A stretch of 64,000 nt of DNA, taken from Whitmania pigra (taxonomy: Eukaryota; Annelida; Clitellata; Hirudinida; Haemopidae). Of this stretch, positions 1-11,774 are shown one piece after another (positions within the stretch are counted from its first letter, which is position 1; the number at the start of each line of letters is the position of its first letter). A program made the position numbers and the translations under genes. The DNA lies in NCBI GenBank assembly GCA_021613335.1, contig JAJTWR010000341.1:702501-766500 (forward strand), read 5' to 3'. The notes under the pieces are model-generated. The model was not told the origin of the DNA. It saw only the letters and a list, made by a program, of their open reading frames with translations, and searched no databases.

Positions 1-7
1 TTTAATC

Positions 8-135
8 CTAAACATCATCATCATCATCGTCGTCGTCGTCGTCGTCATCACCATCATCATCATCATCATCATCATCGTCGTCGTCGTCGTCGTCGTCACC
101 ATCATCATCAACAACGTCATCATCAGCATCACCAT
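8..135. repeat. CAT/CGT trinucleotide repeat
   Basis: Imperfect ATC and GTC triplets run almost without interruption up to the acceptor of the first EF-hand exon. The acidic open frame on the minus strand (a long Asp run) is a by-product of the triplets and is not a gene. Confidence 0.9.
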
Positions 136-144
136 CCACTGCAG

Positions 145-1650
145 TAAACAGGAAATCATCCCGGCATTCAGCGAGTACGATGCCGACCACAACGGCCTCA
201 TCAGCCTGCAGGAGGCAACGGCCATTCTCGGCCGACCACCGTTCAATTTTCCGCAGGCAAGGGTCGATTCCCTTCTCAAGAGATTCGACAGGGACAATAA
301 CGGACAACTGGACATTGAAGAATTTGCAGCCTTTTACGCGGAGGCCAGAATCAGGTGATGATGACAAAGATGATGAGCTGGAATGGATTGAATGATGATG
401 ATTATGATGATGACTATTGTGTTTGTAGTGGTAATGATGATGGTGGTGGTGGTGATGGTGATATTGATGGTAATGCTAGTGGTGGTGATGATAGCCATTC
501 TTGTACTGGTTGTCGCAAAATCCTACTGCTTTTAGGATCATTGTCATAGCAGTAGTTAATGACGATATTAGCATAGATAGATTGTATACATTGATTCATT
601 GATACCTTGTATTGTATTGTATTACTATGTATTACTATTATTGGTATTACCATGTATTACTATTGTTAAGCTACCTTCCAACAGCATTTTGAGAACAAAG
701 GTAAGGCGAAGATTAAGGCCGCATTTATCCCATTAAACTTCGACGTTGAATCCAGGATGTTTGCCGGATATCGTCATAAAATTTCATTGCCACCCTTCCT
801 CCCCACGCCCCCTCACCATTCGTGACCTCGTGACCTTTGTACGAATAAAAGTTGGTTACTGAGAAAAAGTGGAAAATCTGGTGCTGGGTTCCAAGTTGAG
901 TGCTGACTCTCTGAATGTTGAGAGCGGTCGAAGAGACAGAAAAAGACGTTATTTGGGAAACAGCTTGCCCGCCCCACTAAATTTCGACTAAACACAGAAA
1001 AAGGTCATCCTCTCATGTTGTGAGAGGGTATGCTCCAATTCCCTTTCTCTTGGAAAAAATGGTGAAACGTCACAGGGAAAAGTTTGTAAAACATGCATAA
1101 TACTAGTTCAGCCAGAAATGTTGGCATCATCGCTACTGTTGGCTGTTTCTGTAATCAGCAAATGAATTTGTTTGAGAACAAAAACTAGATAATTCCTAGT
1201 AGATTTGAAATTCATTTTCTTAAACAGTTAAACCTATCTGTTGTTATTGTTGTCTTTACTTTGGTTTAACTAGACAATTAACTTTTACCAATTAAAAGCA
1301 GTATCTTTACTTTTGGTCAACTTATTATAAATGATAGGTCAAACGCAGTTGAAAGATTTTTTTTAAAGATCCAAGAAATTCATCCGTCAATTATATTCAT
1401 CCATCAACTACATTCATTCCCTTAACGTCATCTTTCCAGTCACGAGGAAGTGTCGGCCTGTTTCGACCGCCTGGACAGAGATGGCAACGGAGTATTGAGT
1501 CCTGATGAAGTCTTGAACGTCATCCAAGATCAGATGGGTTACGACCAGGCAACGGCGGAGAGCCTCATAAAGATTTACGACAAAAACCAAGACGGCAACC
1601 TAGACAGAACGGAATTCATGTTTCTTTGGTCGGCCATGTTTGGCCAATAG
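145..1650 (+). CDS. Four EF-hand calcium-binding protein (3' part)
   Basis: Two exons are visible, 145-354 and 1440-1650, with the stop TAG at 1648-1650. The first follows the acceptor ACTGCAG and ends at AG/GTGATG. The second follows CTTTCCAG. The split codon AG+T reads Ser and the frame is continuous. The joined reading has four canonical 12-residue calcium loops, beginning DADHNG, DRDNNG, DRDGNG and DKNQDG, each with Asp at position 1, Gly at 6 and Glu at 12, so all four should bind calcium. The pattern is that of a small calmodulin-like sensor or buffer. The exact subfamily cannot be named. The first loop begins about 9 residues into the visible part, so only a short N-terminus, encoded left of the window, is missing. 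The intron (355-1439) contains a GAT/GGT repeat. Confidence 0.85.
355..490. repeat. GAT/GGT trinucleotide repeat
   Basis: Degenerate GATGAT and GGTGGT triplets lie directly after the splice donor inside the EF-hand gene intron. The rest of that intron is AT-rich and holds nothing recognisable. Confidence 0.7.
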
Positions 1651-3025
1651 CAGCGAGTCGTCTGGTGAAACGTCTGGGGGCAGAAGAGTTGAATTGAGTC
1701 CAGAGCTGATCTGCTAATCTGTCGTTGTTGTTGTTGTTTTTTTTTCTGATCAATTTTCTTTGGTTCGAGTGATAATAACGAGAGCGGAAATGTTAGAATC
1801 TGCTTGTAACCCTATTATATTTCGTTTGCTTGCTAAATGACTTCTACAGCCGTCGGATCTCAACTCATTTATCCATGAGTCCTTTAACGATTTTACAGTC
1901 AGTTTTTCGATCTTCAATCCTCTCGCGAACGGATTTTCTTAGCTTGTCTTCCAAGTTTAGGAAAGAATGAGTTGCTAATATAATAATATAATAATATAAT
2001 ATATAATCCGCTGTGTCATTCCAACAAACTTCATTGCGAGGTTAAATAAAGATATCTCCTATTTATTCATTACTTATCCGATTGATTTAACATGTCAACA
2101 AAACTTTCTTAATTAGTCTTACTTAATTTCTTAAGCTCGGAAATAAATTTGCTGTGCAAATGATAGCTTCGTTGCTGATTTCTTTCTGCCTTTATCACGA
2201 ACGAACACCGGATCAAAGACGGATTTTACTGTATTTTTATTACCGAGAGGCATTTGGACATTTCGGTACATTCCACTATAAATGATTTATATCTCCGTCG
2301 TAAAACGTCAGGAATGGCAGACGAGGTCAAGGCACAAGACGATAAATGTGGCGAATCACAAACCAATTTCTCTAGGCCGCCGTTTTCGTGGTCAAGAGAC
2401 ATCTATTCGCAAATCGAATATTACCCATTACCGCTACACCTATATTTTTTCACTAGAAAATTATACCTATGTCTCAGGCTCCAACAATTAATTAATTTTG
2501 TAAATTAGCATTTGCTAAATCGGCGACTGGTATTTGCACTCAAGGCTCCTGAGCTAAGAATTGTTTGATAAGTATTACTAAATTGGCACAAAACTACTTT
2601 TCGTGTTTAGATCCAAAGTCTGGAGAGAAGCAATTTTGCCAGCAAATTTACTGACTCCGATTTACAAGATGTGAACCAATTACGTTGACAACAACAAAAC
2701 CAACAACATCTTAGAAGGGCATACTGTAAGAATTTAGCACAAACAACACTTTTTAATTTTTATTCTGGTGCAGATTTTTTGTTCAGGTCTAAACTTGCAA
2801 AGCAAATTCTTCTAAGCAAGTAGGTGGGCTGGGAATGAAGAAGCATGTGCTGTATATGTGTGTGTGTGTGTGTATTTCGAAAAAATTACAGAAACAAAAT
2901 AAATTAGGCACAAATACAACTTAAACAAAAGACAAAATATGAAATCCAATTAAATTCATCTCCGCTCTCTCGGACTTTACTTCTCCGGAAATCGTTTCCG
3001 TTCTGTCCTTCTTCTCTTCCGTTTC
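1651..3025. other. Convergent 3' intergenic region
   Basis: This stretch separates the ends of the EF-hand gene (+) and OS-9 (-). AATAAA at 2045-2050 is a plausible poly(A) signal for the EF-hand gene. TTTATT at 2759-2764 (AATAAA on the minus strand) suits OS-9. There is a short GT run near 2858-2872. No coding sequence was recognised. Confidence 0.5.
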
Positions 3026-6000
3026 TTAAAGCTCGTCGTCATTTTTCTTGCTCTTCTTTTGAATCTTCAACAACTTCTTCTGCTTTTCCCAGTCGAACTC
3101 GTAATTCTTCTTCATGGAGGCGTGCCTGTTCACCTCCTTCGCACCTCTGTCCGACTGTTTCTGAAAGATTCGAAGACGAATGAAGCGTCGTACGTCGAGA
3201 CTCAAAACGTCCGTCCTGCACGTGCGGACGGCTCGGTCGACGTTAGTTCACGTCAAAACATGTCTATGCTAAAATTAAACCGGACTGCTAATCAATACAA
3301 TATTTTTAAAAAAAGCTACTGAAACAAAAAGTACGGCAAAAGCTTCAATTAAATTAAAAAGATTCTTTTCATTGATGATAATAATAATAACAATAATGAT
3401 TTTATTACAAAAAAATGTTTCTAAGTATTCATTATTAAGAATGAATGTAACTACTGCTATTCCCATCACCACCATCATCATTGACACCATCACTATAACC
3501 AAGGTCATCATCACCATCACCATAACCGACTTCATCATCAGCGCTGCAATCAGAAACGTCATCATCATCACCACCACCACCTCAGCTTCAACAACTCACG
3601 ATGATGGCCATGATCATGTTGTGAATGTTCTTGTGTTCCTCCGACACTACACGGTCTGCCTCCGTTTCTGAAGCAAACGAAAGTTCATCGATTTGGAATC
3701 GTTGTCGACTCAACGAACAAAGTGGTACGAATGGCAGGTCGAGACGAGAAATGGCAACAACAAAAAAGGTCGACGTCAAACTGTCGAACGATCGACGTGC
3801 AATTGCACGAGATCCGCCTCGACGAATGACCATAAGACAACAATAACAACAGCCATGCAACAACAACGACAACATATGATCGATGGTAATAATCATAAGA
3901 TTGATTCGTACTCGTAACTCCTTCATTGGTAGGTTGGGCTTCTTTCTCATCTTTTCCGCTAGTAACCACATCGATTGTTTCTTTCTGCGACACTTTTTCC
4001 ACGACGTCCGTCGAGGTGGCTGTTTCTTTCTCGGCTGTAAATGAAAATACAAACATCAATCAATCCTTTCAGATGATGATGAGGAGGAGTTTGAAGACTT
4101 AATTAATTTTCATGTTCAATAAATTTATAATAACTTTAATAACAACCAATATTAGGTATGAAAAATACTTCATCTAAATCATCACAATCACTACTGACAT
4201 CATCACCTTAACTGTAATATGTAATAACAATTAATCATCACCAACATTGTCATAATAGCAATCATCATCAACATGGAGATCATCGTAATCATAATCATCG
4301 TCACCGGCATCAACGATCGACATACCAATCTCGTCTTCGACGACAACTTCGGTCTCCTCCAGAGAGTTGACCAATTCCTTTCCACCGGCAGTAGCAAACA
4401 ATCCTTCCAGATAAGCTTTCAGCATATCCTTGTCGTAGTCTTCGTCGGCGACGACCTCCTTTTTGGCTTCCTTGCGCGGTCCTTCTTCGCCAGTTTCGCT
4501 CGAAACGTATTCCTCGACCAGTCCTTCGTCTTCGATCGAAAAATCTTCTTCGACTTTGGCGGGATCCTCGCTCGTCCCTTCCGAGACCTCGGCCTGTGCC
4601 CGGACGTCCGGGGTTTCTAGTTTCGGGGGACGATTCTGCTCGACGAACGACCGGAGCTTCTTGTTGCTCATGAGCCTCTTGTAGATCTCGAGGAACTCTT
4701 TCGAGTCTTTGCCGAACATTTCCTCGAGTTTGTTCTCCTTGTCCGAGTCCAGCTGGAGAGCGTTCGATTCCGAACTCTTGACCTCAGATGTCATCTCATG
4801 TGATGATGATGATGATTCTAGTGGTTCTGATGCTGATGATGATGATTCTAATGGTGATGATGAATCAGATGAAGGCACCAGGTCCTTCTTGCCTTCAATA
4901 TTGTTTGATTCAGTTTTCATCTCCTTGTCTTTAAGATGAAAAAACAGTTAATTAATTTAAATATTAAAATTGATCACACCAATCAAACTGCAGGCGATTG
5001 GAAATGGAGTTTAAATTTTAAGTCAACAAAAATAATTAAAACACTAAAATCAATTAGTAATTAAGAATAATTATAAGCGTATTTAAACTAATGCCAATAT
5101 CTTATTAAATCGTTTTTTTTTTAATAAAAATTTGAATTTATAATCTCAAAGGACCCACTGTCTGCAGCTAAAGCGTCGTAGTTGAGTACGTAAAACTTGA
5201 CCCTCGTGTTTCCGATCTCTATGAAGCCGAATCCGTCGCCGTCTATGTCGCCGTCCTCAGAGCTTCCGTCGAGTTCCGAAGATCCGTCACCAGTTAGCAA
5301 GAGTTCGTCTGAATGGACGAATGGTGGTTTAATGATTGTCAATAAAATTACCGGGTTATCGCAACGAAAAGTTGTAGGCTTTCAAGAACTCGTCAGAACA
5401 ACGCATTGCCACTAATTCCAACATCATGAACTCTGCCTCATTATCATTTTAAATAATTAATGAGATGCGTATGAATTATTATAATTAATCTGCATTTGAT
5501 TTTGTGGTGCCTATCGAGGCGAGTCGCAATTAATCCGAGCACAGTAAAAGATAGACCGTTGCAATTCAGTGCATGAATTATTATAATCGTTATTATAATC
5601 ACAATCTTATGATAATTTACTATAACAAGACACAATAATAATTGAACAAACTCTTGTTCTCATGCTGCGTATTCTCGTCCTTATCTCTTTCTTCGGCCAA
5701 TCTCTTTTGATATTCGACGTAGTCCTTGTAGTCCGAGTCGGCAAGAACAGGATTGCAGACGATGGGCAGAGAAGTCTTTTCTGGAACCTGCCTTAGGGAA
5801 GGGTGCTTGCAGAGGTGTGTCGTGGTCACGTGGATCAGGTACTTGCAGGTCGACGGTTCTTCGACACTGATTAGGGTGTCGTGTCCCTCCTCTTTGCACT
5901 TGAACTGGGGGGTGATGGAATGATGGCTTTTAAGAACGAACTTTTTGTTTATTAAATAGCCGGATCGAATATTTATTTTTTTTTTTTTTTATAAAGTGTC

Positions 6001-8099
6001 TGATTAAACTGAAATCATCCCAATGAAACCAATCGATTTACTTAAACGATAGGCATCTTGATTGAGATCAACAATATTTATTAGGTTTAGTATGACCTTT
6101 ATTATTAGGCTATTGGCAATTAGGCTATTGATTATTTTTATTATTATGCATAGTTTGACCTTTCAAAATCAAAACTAGAAATTATCAACTCCCAGCTTAT
6201 TGGACGGCCTAATGATCTACTGCTTACCCTGACTTCGGCCGACCTCGTTGACCCTGTCAGGTCGCACAACGACCCGTTGACGTATTGCTGGGAATGATAT
6301 CGATGCCTCACTTCGGACACCTGAAGATATTGTGTGAAATTATAATAAATTAGTGATAATAATGATGTCATCATAACATAATGCTGATTATCATAACAAG
6401 TTGTTATTAACAACATATTAATAATAATAACAAAAATAATAATAATAATAATAATACAAATAATAATAATAACAATTATTATAATGATGATAATATTAAC
6501 AACAGTAAGTACGATAATACTGACGATAATAATAGCAATAATAATAGTAATAATAACAATAACAATAATATCAATAGTAATAACCTCTTTCTCACTTTTA
6601 GCTCCCCAGTCAAACTCCTCCGCATAAAATCCAAGGTAGAGAATGTCCCCGCTAATTTTCTGCTCTGTTTTTTGTCAAAAAAAGTTCATCAGAGACAACA
6701 AACGTTGTAAAAGGCATCATTAAATGCTAGTGTGTTTATGACTTAGTTATGATTCATTTATGACTTAGTTATTATGACTTGTCATGAGACACAACTCCCA
6801 TGACTGATGTCGATTATTAGCAGTTGAATTTCTACAGAGCGTCGCGTTTGAGCCATCCGAGAGAAAGAGATCTCGCGTACCGAATCCAATTTTTAGCGAA
6901 AATTTAATTTCCAATTAATATTTAATTTTCAAAAAAAATTTATTTTTCAATCAATATTTAATTTCCAGCAAATATTTAATTTTCAACAAATATTTAATTT
7001 TCAATGAATATTCAATTCCAGAGCTAGATGAGCACCTCGTCAAAATGACCTCGCTCACTCACCTGCCACATGGAACTGCTTGATGTACTTCTTGTAGCAG
7101 AACTCGTACGTCCACCATCCCGTCGTCTGGTCGTGCACGAGGTCAAGAAAATCGATATTATATTTTACGTTCATTAAATATTCGAAAATTATATTGAATT
7201 AATTCGTTATTGAAATGTGATTAACCAGAGGCAAAATATCATGTCATGGTAGTTATGAGCTAATTTCAAATCACTCTTCAGATCACTGAATCAGCAATAT
7301 CACCAAATATCTTACCAGATTATGTTCGACAAAACCATGTGATAAAATAACAAAATTGCTGTGAACGTTCAATATTTGTGTCTGTACATTTATGTCTAAG
7401 CAAGCATCCGTCACTCTGACTCCATTACATCCAGAATCGCATCTCACCAGGACCAGACACGGACTAGTCTCCATCGGCTCGAGAAGTCCGACGACGCTCT
7501 GCTTGCTCGCATTCTCCTCTTCTTCCCGAACTTTCTGGGAAAACTGCGAAAACGACTCGTACTGGCACTGGTATTTCTGCCCGTACTTCGAGGAAAGAAG
7601 GACGCCTTCTTTCTCTGTAGCCTTGAATAAATCAATAGATGTGACATTTGTTCAAAAGATGCGAGCTATGGATTTCCTACAACGGTTCTATAAGTGCAAA
7701 ATACAAATTTTCATTCTCTGCAGCAATAATCTAGTAGTGGTAGCCTAAAATAGCAATAGCCATGACATTTATGCAAAAGATACCAATAATGCAATCCTTG
7801 CAATGGTTGTAGAAACAAAAAAATACAACCCGACACATTTTGCAACTGTTATACTGTTAATACTCTGTTAATCTAATAATATACTGTTAGTACTGTTAAT
7901 AATCAATAAGTGTTACAAGCAGAAATGGATTCGTTTAATTAATTAAGAAATAAATCGAAACCTCGTCCAAAAGAACTGGTTGATTGGATATGTCGATTGT
8001 ATATTGGAAAGACGAGAGCTCTGTTATGTCGAGATATGAAAATGCGTAACTAGACAGTAAAAGAGTTAGCAGTATTGCGTAGCATATCCTATACTCCAT
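3026..8099 (-). CDS. OS9: OS-9 ER lectin (MRH domain), ERAD
   Basis: Eleven exons in reading order: 8099-7962, 7621-7448, 7126-7063, 6664-6585, 6320-6228, 5904-5652, 5308-5159, 4928-4326, 4034-3912, 3667-3600, 3160-3026. They total 627 codons (626 aa; human OS-9 is 667). Residues 1-19 form a signal peptide with a Leu-rich core. The mannose-6-phosphate receptor homology domain spans about 60-215 and has the family WW pair (W108, W109 in GWWTYEFCY) and the four expected sugar-contact residues: Q65, R183, E199 and Y205. OS-9 recognises trimmed N-glycans on misfolded ER proteins and hands them to the Hrd1/Sel1L ligase. The rest is acidic and Ser-rich with coiled-coil character, then a basic end finishing KKNDDEL, which looks like a KDEL-type ER-retention signal. 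The three last small exons are assigned by splice consensus and phase and are the least certain. CCDC12 lies 506 bp upstream on the same strand. Confidence 0.9.
6417..6590. repeat. AAT-rich microsatellite in OS9 intron
   Basis: Imperfect AAT/AAC triplets fill the intron between the fourth and fifth OS-9 exons. Confidence 0.75.
6886..7016. repeat. Degenerate ~21-bp tandem repeat in OS9 intron
   Basis: About six units built on AATATTTAATTTTCAA with small changes are stacked in the intron between the third and fourth OS-9 exons. It is a young or decaying minisatellite with no coding potential. Confidence 0.7.
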
Positions 8100-8531
8100 G
8101 CCGACACTTTCGTAAACAAAGTCTGCATACGAGATAAGATCGAGTCAGCATTGAAATTTCTTTTAATCTGATGATGTGGCTCGTAAATAAAAATTATTCA
8201 AATTTAAAATTTAATTTTTTACACCTACAAAAAAAATTTATTTGCTTTACAGAATCATAAACGTAACTTTATACCTGAATTAATGTCAGTTAATGATTTT
8301 TCACCTTAAGATTGCTCAGGACGAAGTCACTTCTATAGAAACTAAGTAATAATTTTTTTTTTATTTTAAATAAAAATTATTGGGGAACACAACGCATTTG
8401 TTATCCCCAAATAATATTGGCCAAATGATCGTTATAAGATTTATTGGGATTTATTTATCAGTTATTAGACCTACACCATAACTCAATTTACAATAACCAT
8501 AGCCTCGAACGAAATTAAAAACAATTAGAAG

Positions 8532-8537
8532 TTTATT
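8532..8537 (-). terminator. Poly(A) signal, CCDC12
   Basis: TTTATT on the plus strand reads AATAAA on the minus strand, about 70 nt past the CCDC12 stop codon. Spacing and hexamer are canonical. It lies between CCDC12 and the OS-9 start, suggesting separate transcripts. Confidence 0.5.
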
Positions 8538-8604
8538 GATTCAATATTTTCACGTGTTGTGACTGTCATCTAAACATAAGAACGTAGATCAGCAATTCAA
8601 TGTT

Positions 8605-10001
8605 TCAATCTTCTCTGACGTCTTTTTTGTTTTCCATGACTCTTTCTCCTGATGAGGAAACAAATTAGTAAATGAAACTCGAACAAAGCAGATGATTCTT
8701 AAAAATTAATAGGCTTGCTGTGAGACGAGAGATGGATAATTTAATAAAATAACTTAATGAATTCATCACAAGCCAGAAATTAGGTTATAAACAACTTAAT
8801 AATCAACTGCAATAAAAAGCTTAAACAATTCAGACAATACTTAGAAATTAATAAGCTTACCATGGAATGAAAAATGGATAATTTAAAAAATTAACTTAAT
8901 GAATTCATCACAAGCCAGAAATTAGGTCGATCAGGAAACAACTTAATAATAAACAGCAATAAAAAGCTTAATCGATAACTTTAAAATTGCGTTCGACACT
9001 CACTTATCAGTTCGACGATGGCTCTTTGCGTTCTCTTCTCGAGTCGTTTGAGTTTGTCTTCGATGTTCCTCTTCAGGTCCCAGTCTGGTTTTTTAGATCT
9101 CAAGTTTGCAATCTCCTGCGGACGATCGATGCAACGGAAAATTAATAAACCAGCAACGAAGATGGTCACAGAATAATATTACAATGTTTAATGTAATCTA
9201 GCTTCGATGCTAGATTTATATGTATAATTGAATGTAATAATAATAATAAATTAAATTCATTAAATGTATTTATAGCATATAGTAAAATGAAGGATGGAAT
9301 TGTGCTTACTAAATCCTCATTTTCCTCGTCTGCCTCTTCCTCTTGTTTTTCTTGTGACTCTATAATTTAGAAAAATATTGTCAGATACCAAATATTGTGA
9401 AGTATTAATAGTTCAGAAACAGTTATGGTTTGGCAAAAAATTGATTTTATAAAAATTGTAAAGCAAGTGTGTGCAATTAATATAATAAATAAATGGTATA
9501 AAACAATTGCAAAGTTTAAATCACACTGTGATTATGGTAAAAAACATTCTGACGAATGTCATCATCAGTTTTGCAATAAAAAATCCACCATACCTTGTAC
9601 TTGCATTTCTTCTACTACATTTTCATCTGAACTACTGCTTCTAAAATAACAGATTTCATAAAAATTTAAAATTAGATATAAACAAAAATAATACTTAATA
9701 TGAATTCCTATAAAACGAAAACAGTGTCATTTACGTCTTCCTGATGAGAATAAACTAGCAGACGACAAAAAATATAAGCTCAACATTAAGTACGATTGTA
9801 TCTATCGGCCACAAATTAGCAATGATCACTGATTCAAATAACTTGTAAAAGTTTGTGATTTACTTACTCTTGCTTTGATTCGTCGATTTCATCGTTTTTA
9901 TCATCATTATCATTGTCATTTTTATTATTTTCATCGCGCTCAATTTGCTGGCGAAGCGCTTTTAATGCCTCCTTCCTTTTCAAAGCTAGTTCGAGCGACA
10001 T
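8605..10001 (-). CDS. CCDC12: CCDC12 / Cwf18 pre-mRNA splicing factor
   Basis: Five exons in reading order: 10001-9868, 9640-9594, 9359-9310, 9115-9004, 8648-8605. They total 129 codons (128 aa; human is 166). The N-terminus is the family's basic coiled coil (ALKRKEALKALRQQIERDE). A highly acidic linker follows. The C-terminal signature, PDWDLKR followed by KLKRLEKRTQRAI and ending in ELIRERV, matches the cwf18 domain. Several codons are split across introns and each junction rebuilds the expected residue, for example A+GA giving Arg in LIRER. The protein belongs to the activated spliceosome (NTC-associated). The usual block between coiled coil and PDWDLKR, containing an L-x-R/F-N-Y-x-P type motif, is not found and the linker is shortened. 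The last intron carries a tandem duplication. Confidence 0.9.
8703..8972. repeat. ~125-bp tandem direct duplication in CCDC12 intron
   Basis: The two copies are 8703-8825 and 8845-8972. They share AACTTAATGAATTCATCACA and the following AGCCAGAAATTAGG exactly, then ACAACTTAATAAT and GCAATAAAAAGCTTAA. They lie in the last CCDC12 intron and no coding sequence is duplicated. Confidence 0.85.
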
Positions 10002-11748
10002 GTTTTGATTTTACCGACGGCGATAATATGGTGGGAATTCCAAGTTTGAATTTGTAAACATTGACATTTTAGTACCACTTGCGACGCCAAAGAATCTGAA
10101 TTAATCTGGAAATGTAAAGAATAATAAAATTAAGACAATAAATATAATAAACATTTTAAATTTTTATTTTATTAGGTTATTACTGAATGCAAGCTTTTTC
10201 ATCGTGGATATCATATTATTCAAATTTCCTTGACATTCGCACGGCTTGTGTTAATTAAATTGCCAGTTAATTCAAGACTTTTCCGTTGTTTTACTTTAAC
10301 GATGTTTCGCAACAATACTTTAATTTATCTTTCGGCTCGTAAATATAAAAAATATTTTTAGTGATAATATTTTCTAAAAAAATATGTTTCGAGTAGACTC
10401 CTGCTTGAAGATGTGCTGAAAGTGATTATCCAGAAAGCAATTAACCAGTTGTTGTGGTTCGAATTGCGTAACATCGGTCGTTAGGAGTTCAATATTCTTT
10501 TTGTTGACTTTTTCATCGCGAATGCTTTAGAAGCCCTCGTCGAACAACCAGCCAATCCCTGTGATGTCATATCCGGTGACCTAATAAATAGAAAATAGGT
10601 CAAAGTCTAGGCCGGGTCAAGTTGTGCTAATTGGACCGTTTGAAACGCTAATTTGCATTCAGCGCCAGTCTCCCGCTGACACTGCTTTGATTCGACAGGT
10701 CAAATTCGGGACTGAATTGCCATCAACTGTGGAACTACCGCGGGACGGTTGATCGTACGTCTGCCTTCGATGAATTGATCTTTCAATCGGTCAGCAGTTC
10801 CAATGAGTCACTGAATTGTTGCAAGATTTCACTCGGAGACACGCTGGGTAGTTCATGACCACAAATTAGAAATCCTTTGATGTTTTTGCGTGCTGCCAGA
10901 TGCAGCATCGGTTGCGAAGCGCATTTACTTGCCTGCGTTTTCAGGATAAATGAAATCTATTCAATAAATTAATCTAATTAATATCTTAAACAAAAAATAA
11001 AACAAAATAAGAAATGCGACTAAAATGGAAATATGGTGGTGGTGCTCAATTATGTCCATCTAATGACCAAAAGAAAAAAGTAATTTTTTGAGATCAATGT
11101 GAGTCTCGCAGAAGATGGTGATGATGAAGTTTTGAAAAAAAAACTGCCAAATCAAGTGCACATTTGTTTTCCATCCTACGAGAAGGCCTTCACCCCTCCC
11201 CAAAAAAGCTTGAGTTCATCCCGCCAGTATTTGTACCCACTCTGGAGAGAGGTGTACACTGGGCTGTTGGGAAGTATCAGCCTATGGAAAATTTCTGCAT
11301 TAATCACCGGTTCACCTCCAGCTCACAGTGGAAATAATACTTGCCAAGTATCGCTGGAAAAACATGGAATGGCTCCCGATACTCCAGTAATATCAAGTGC
11401 AGTTGGAAATTACACGCTCCACTTGCGTGGCCAACGTTCCGTGAAAAGTTGAGTATTCTTGGGCACGACATTGTTTGCCAGCTTTTCCAATCAGAAGCCT
11501 CGAAAGTGTGAGTGTTGGGGGTGTGGAAATAGTGGAATGAATTGTCCAGGTCTGCATGGAATGGGGTCTGGCTTTTTGTGGTTTATATTTATAAAATACA
11601 ATTGTGATTGATGACTGTTTTAGGTTCGCAACTAGATTATATTTATGACTCTAATGAAATATTTTCTAATAGTGCCATGTTTTAAAGAAATTTCCTATCT
11701 CCGCCACTGCCGGCAACATTAGAACGTCGGTATTACTATTATTGTAAA

Positions 11749-11774
11749 TTTATTTATTTGATTATAGTCCGTTG
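11749..11774 (+). repeat. 26-bp repeat, copy 1
   Basis: The 26 bases ending in GATTATAGTCCGTTG are identical to those at 40016-40041, 28 kb away on the same strand. This is too complex to be only a microsatellite match. Confidence 0.6.

Noticed and set aside
3039..3221. Alternative frame of the last OS-9 exon ending EEQEK
   Set aside because: Requires phase 1 entry, whereas the preceding exon (3667-3600), with its GTGAGT donor, ends in phase 0. The phase 0 frame also ends in an ER-type signal.
11099..11452. 117-codon open frame on the plus strand
   Set aside because: Non-ATG start, no recognisable similarity, no splice context. Chance length is plausible.
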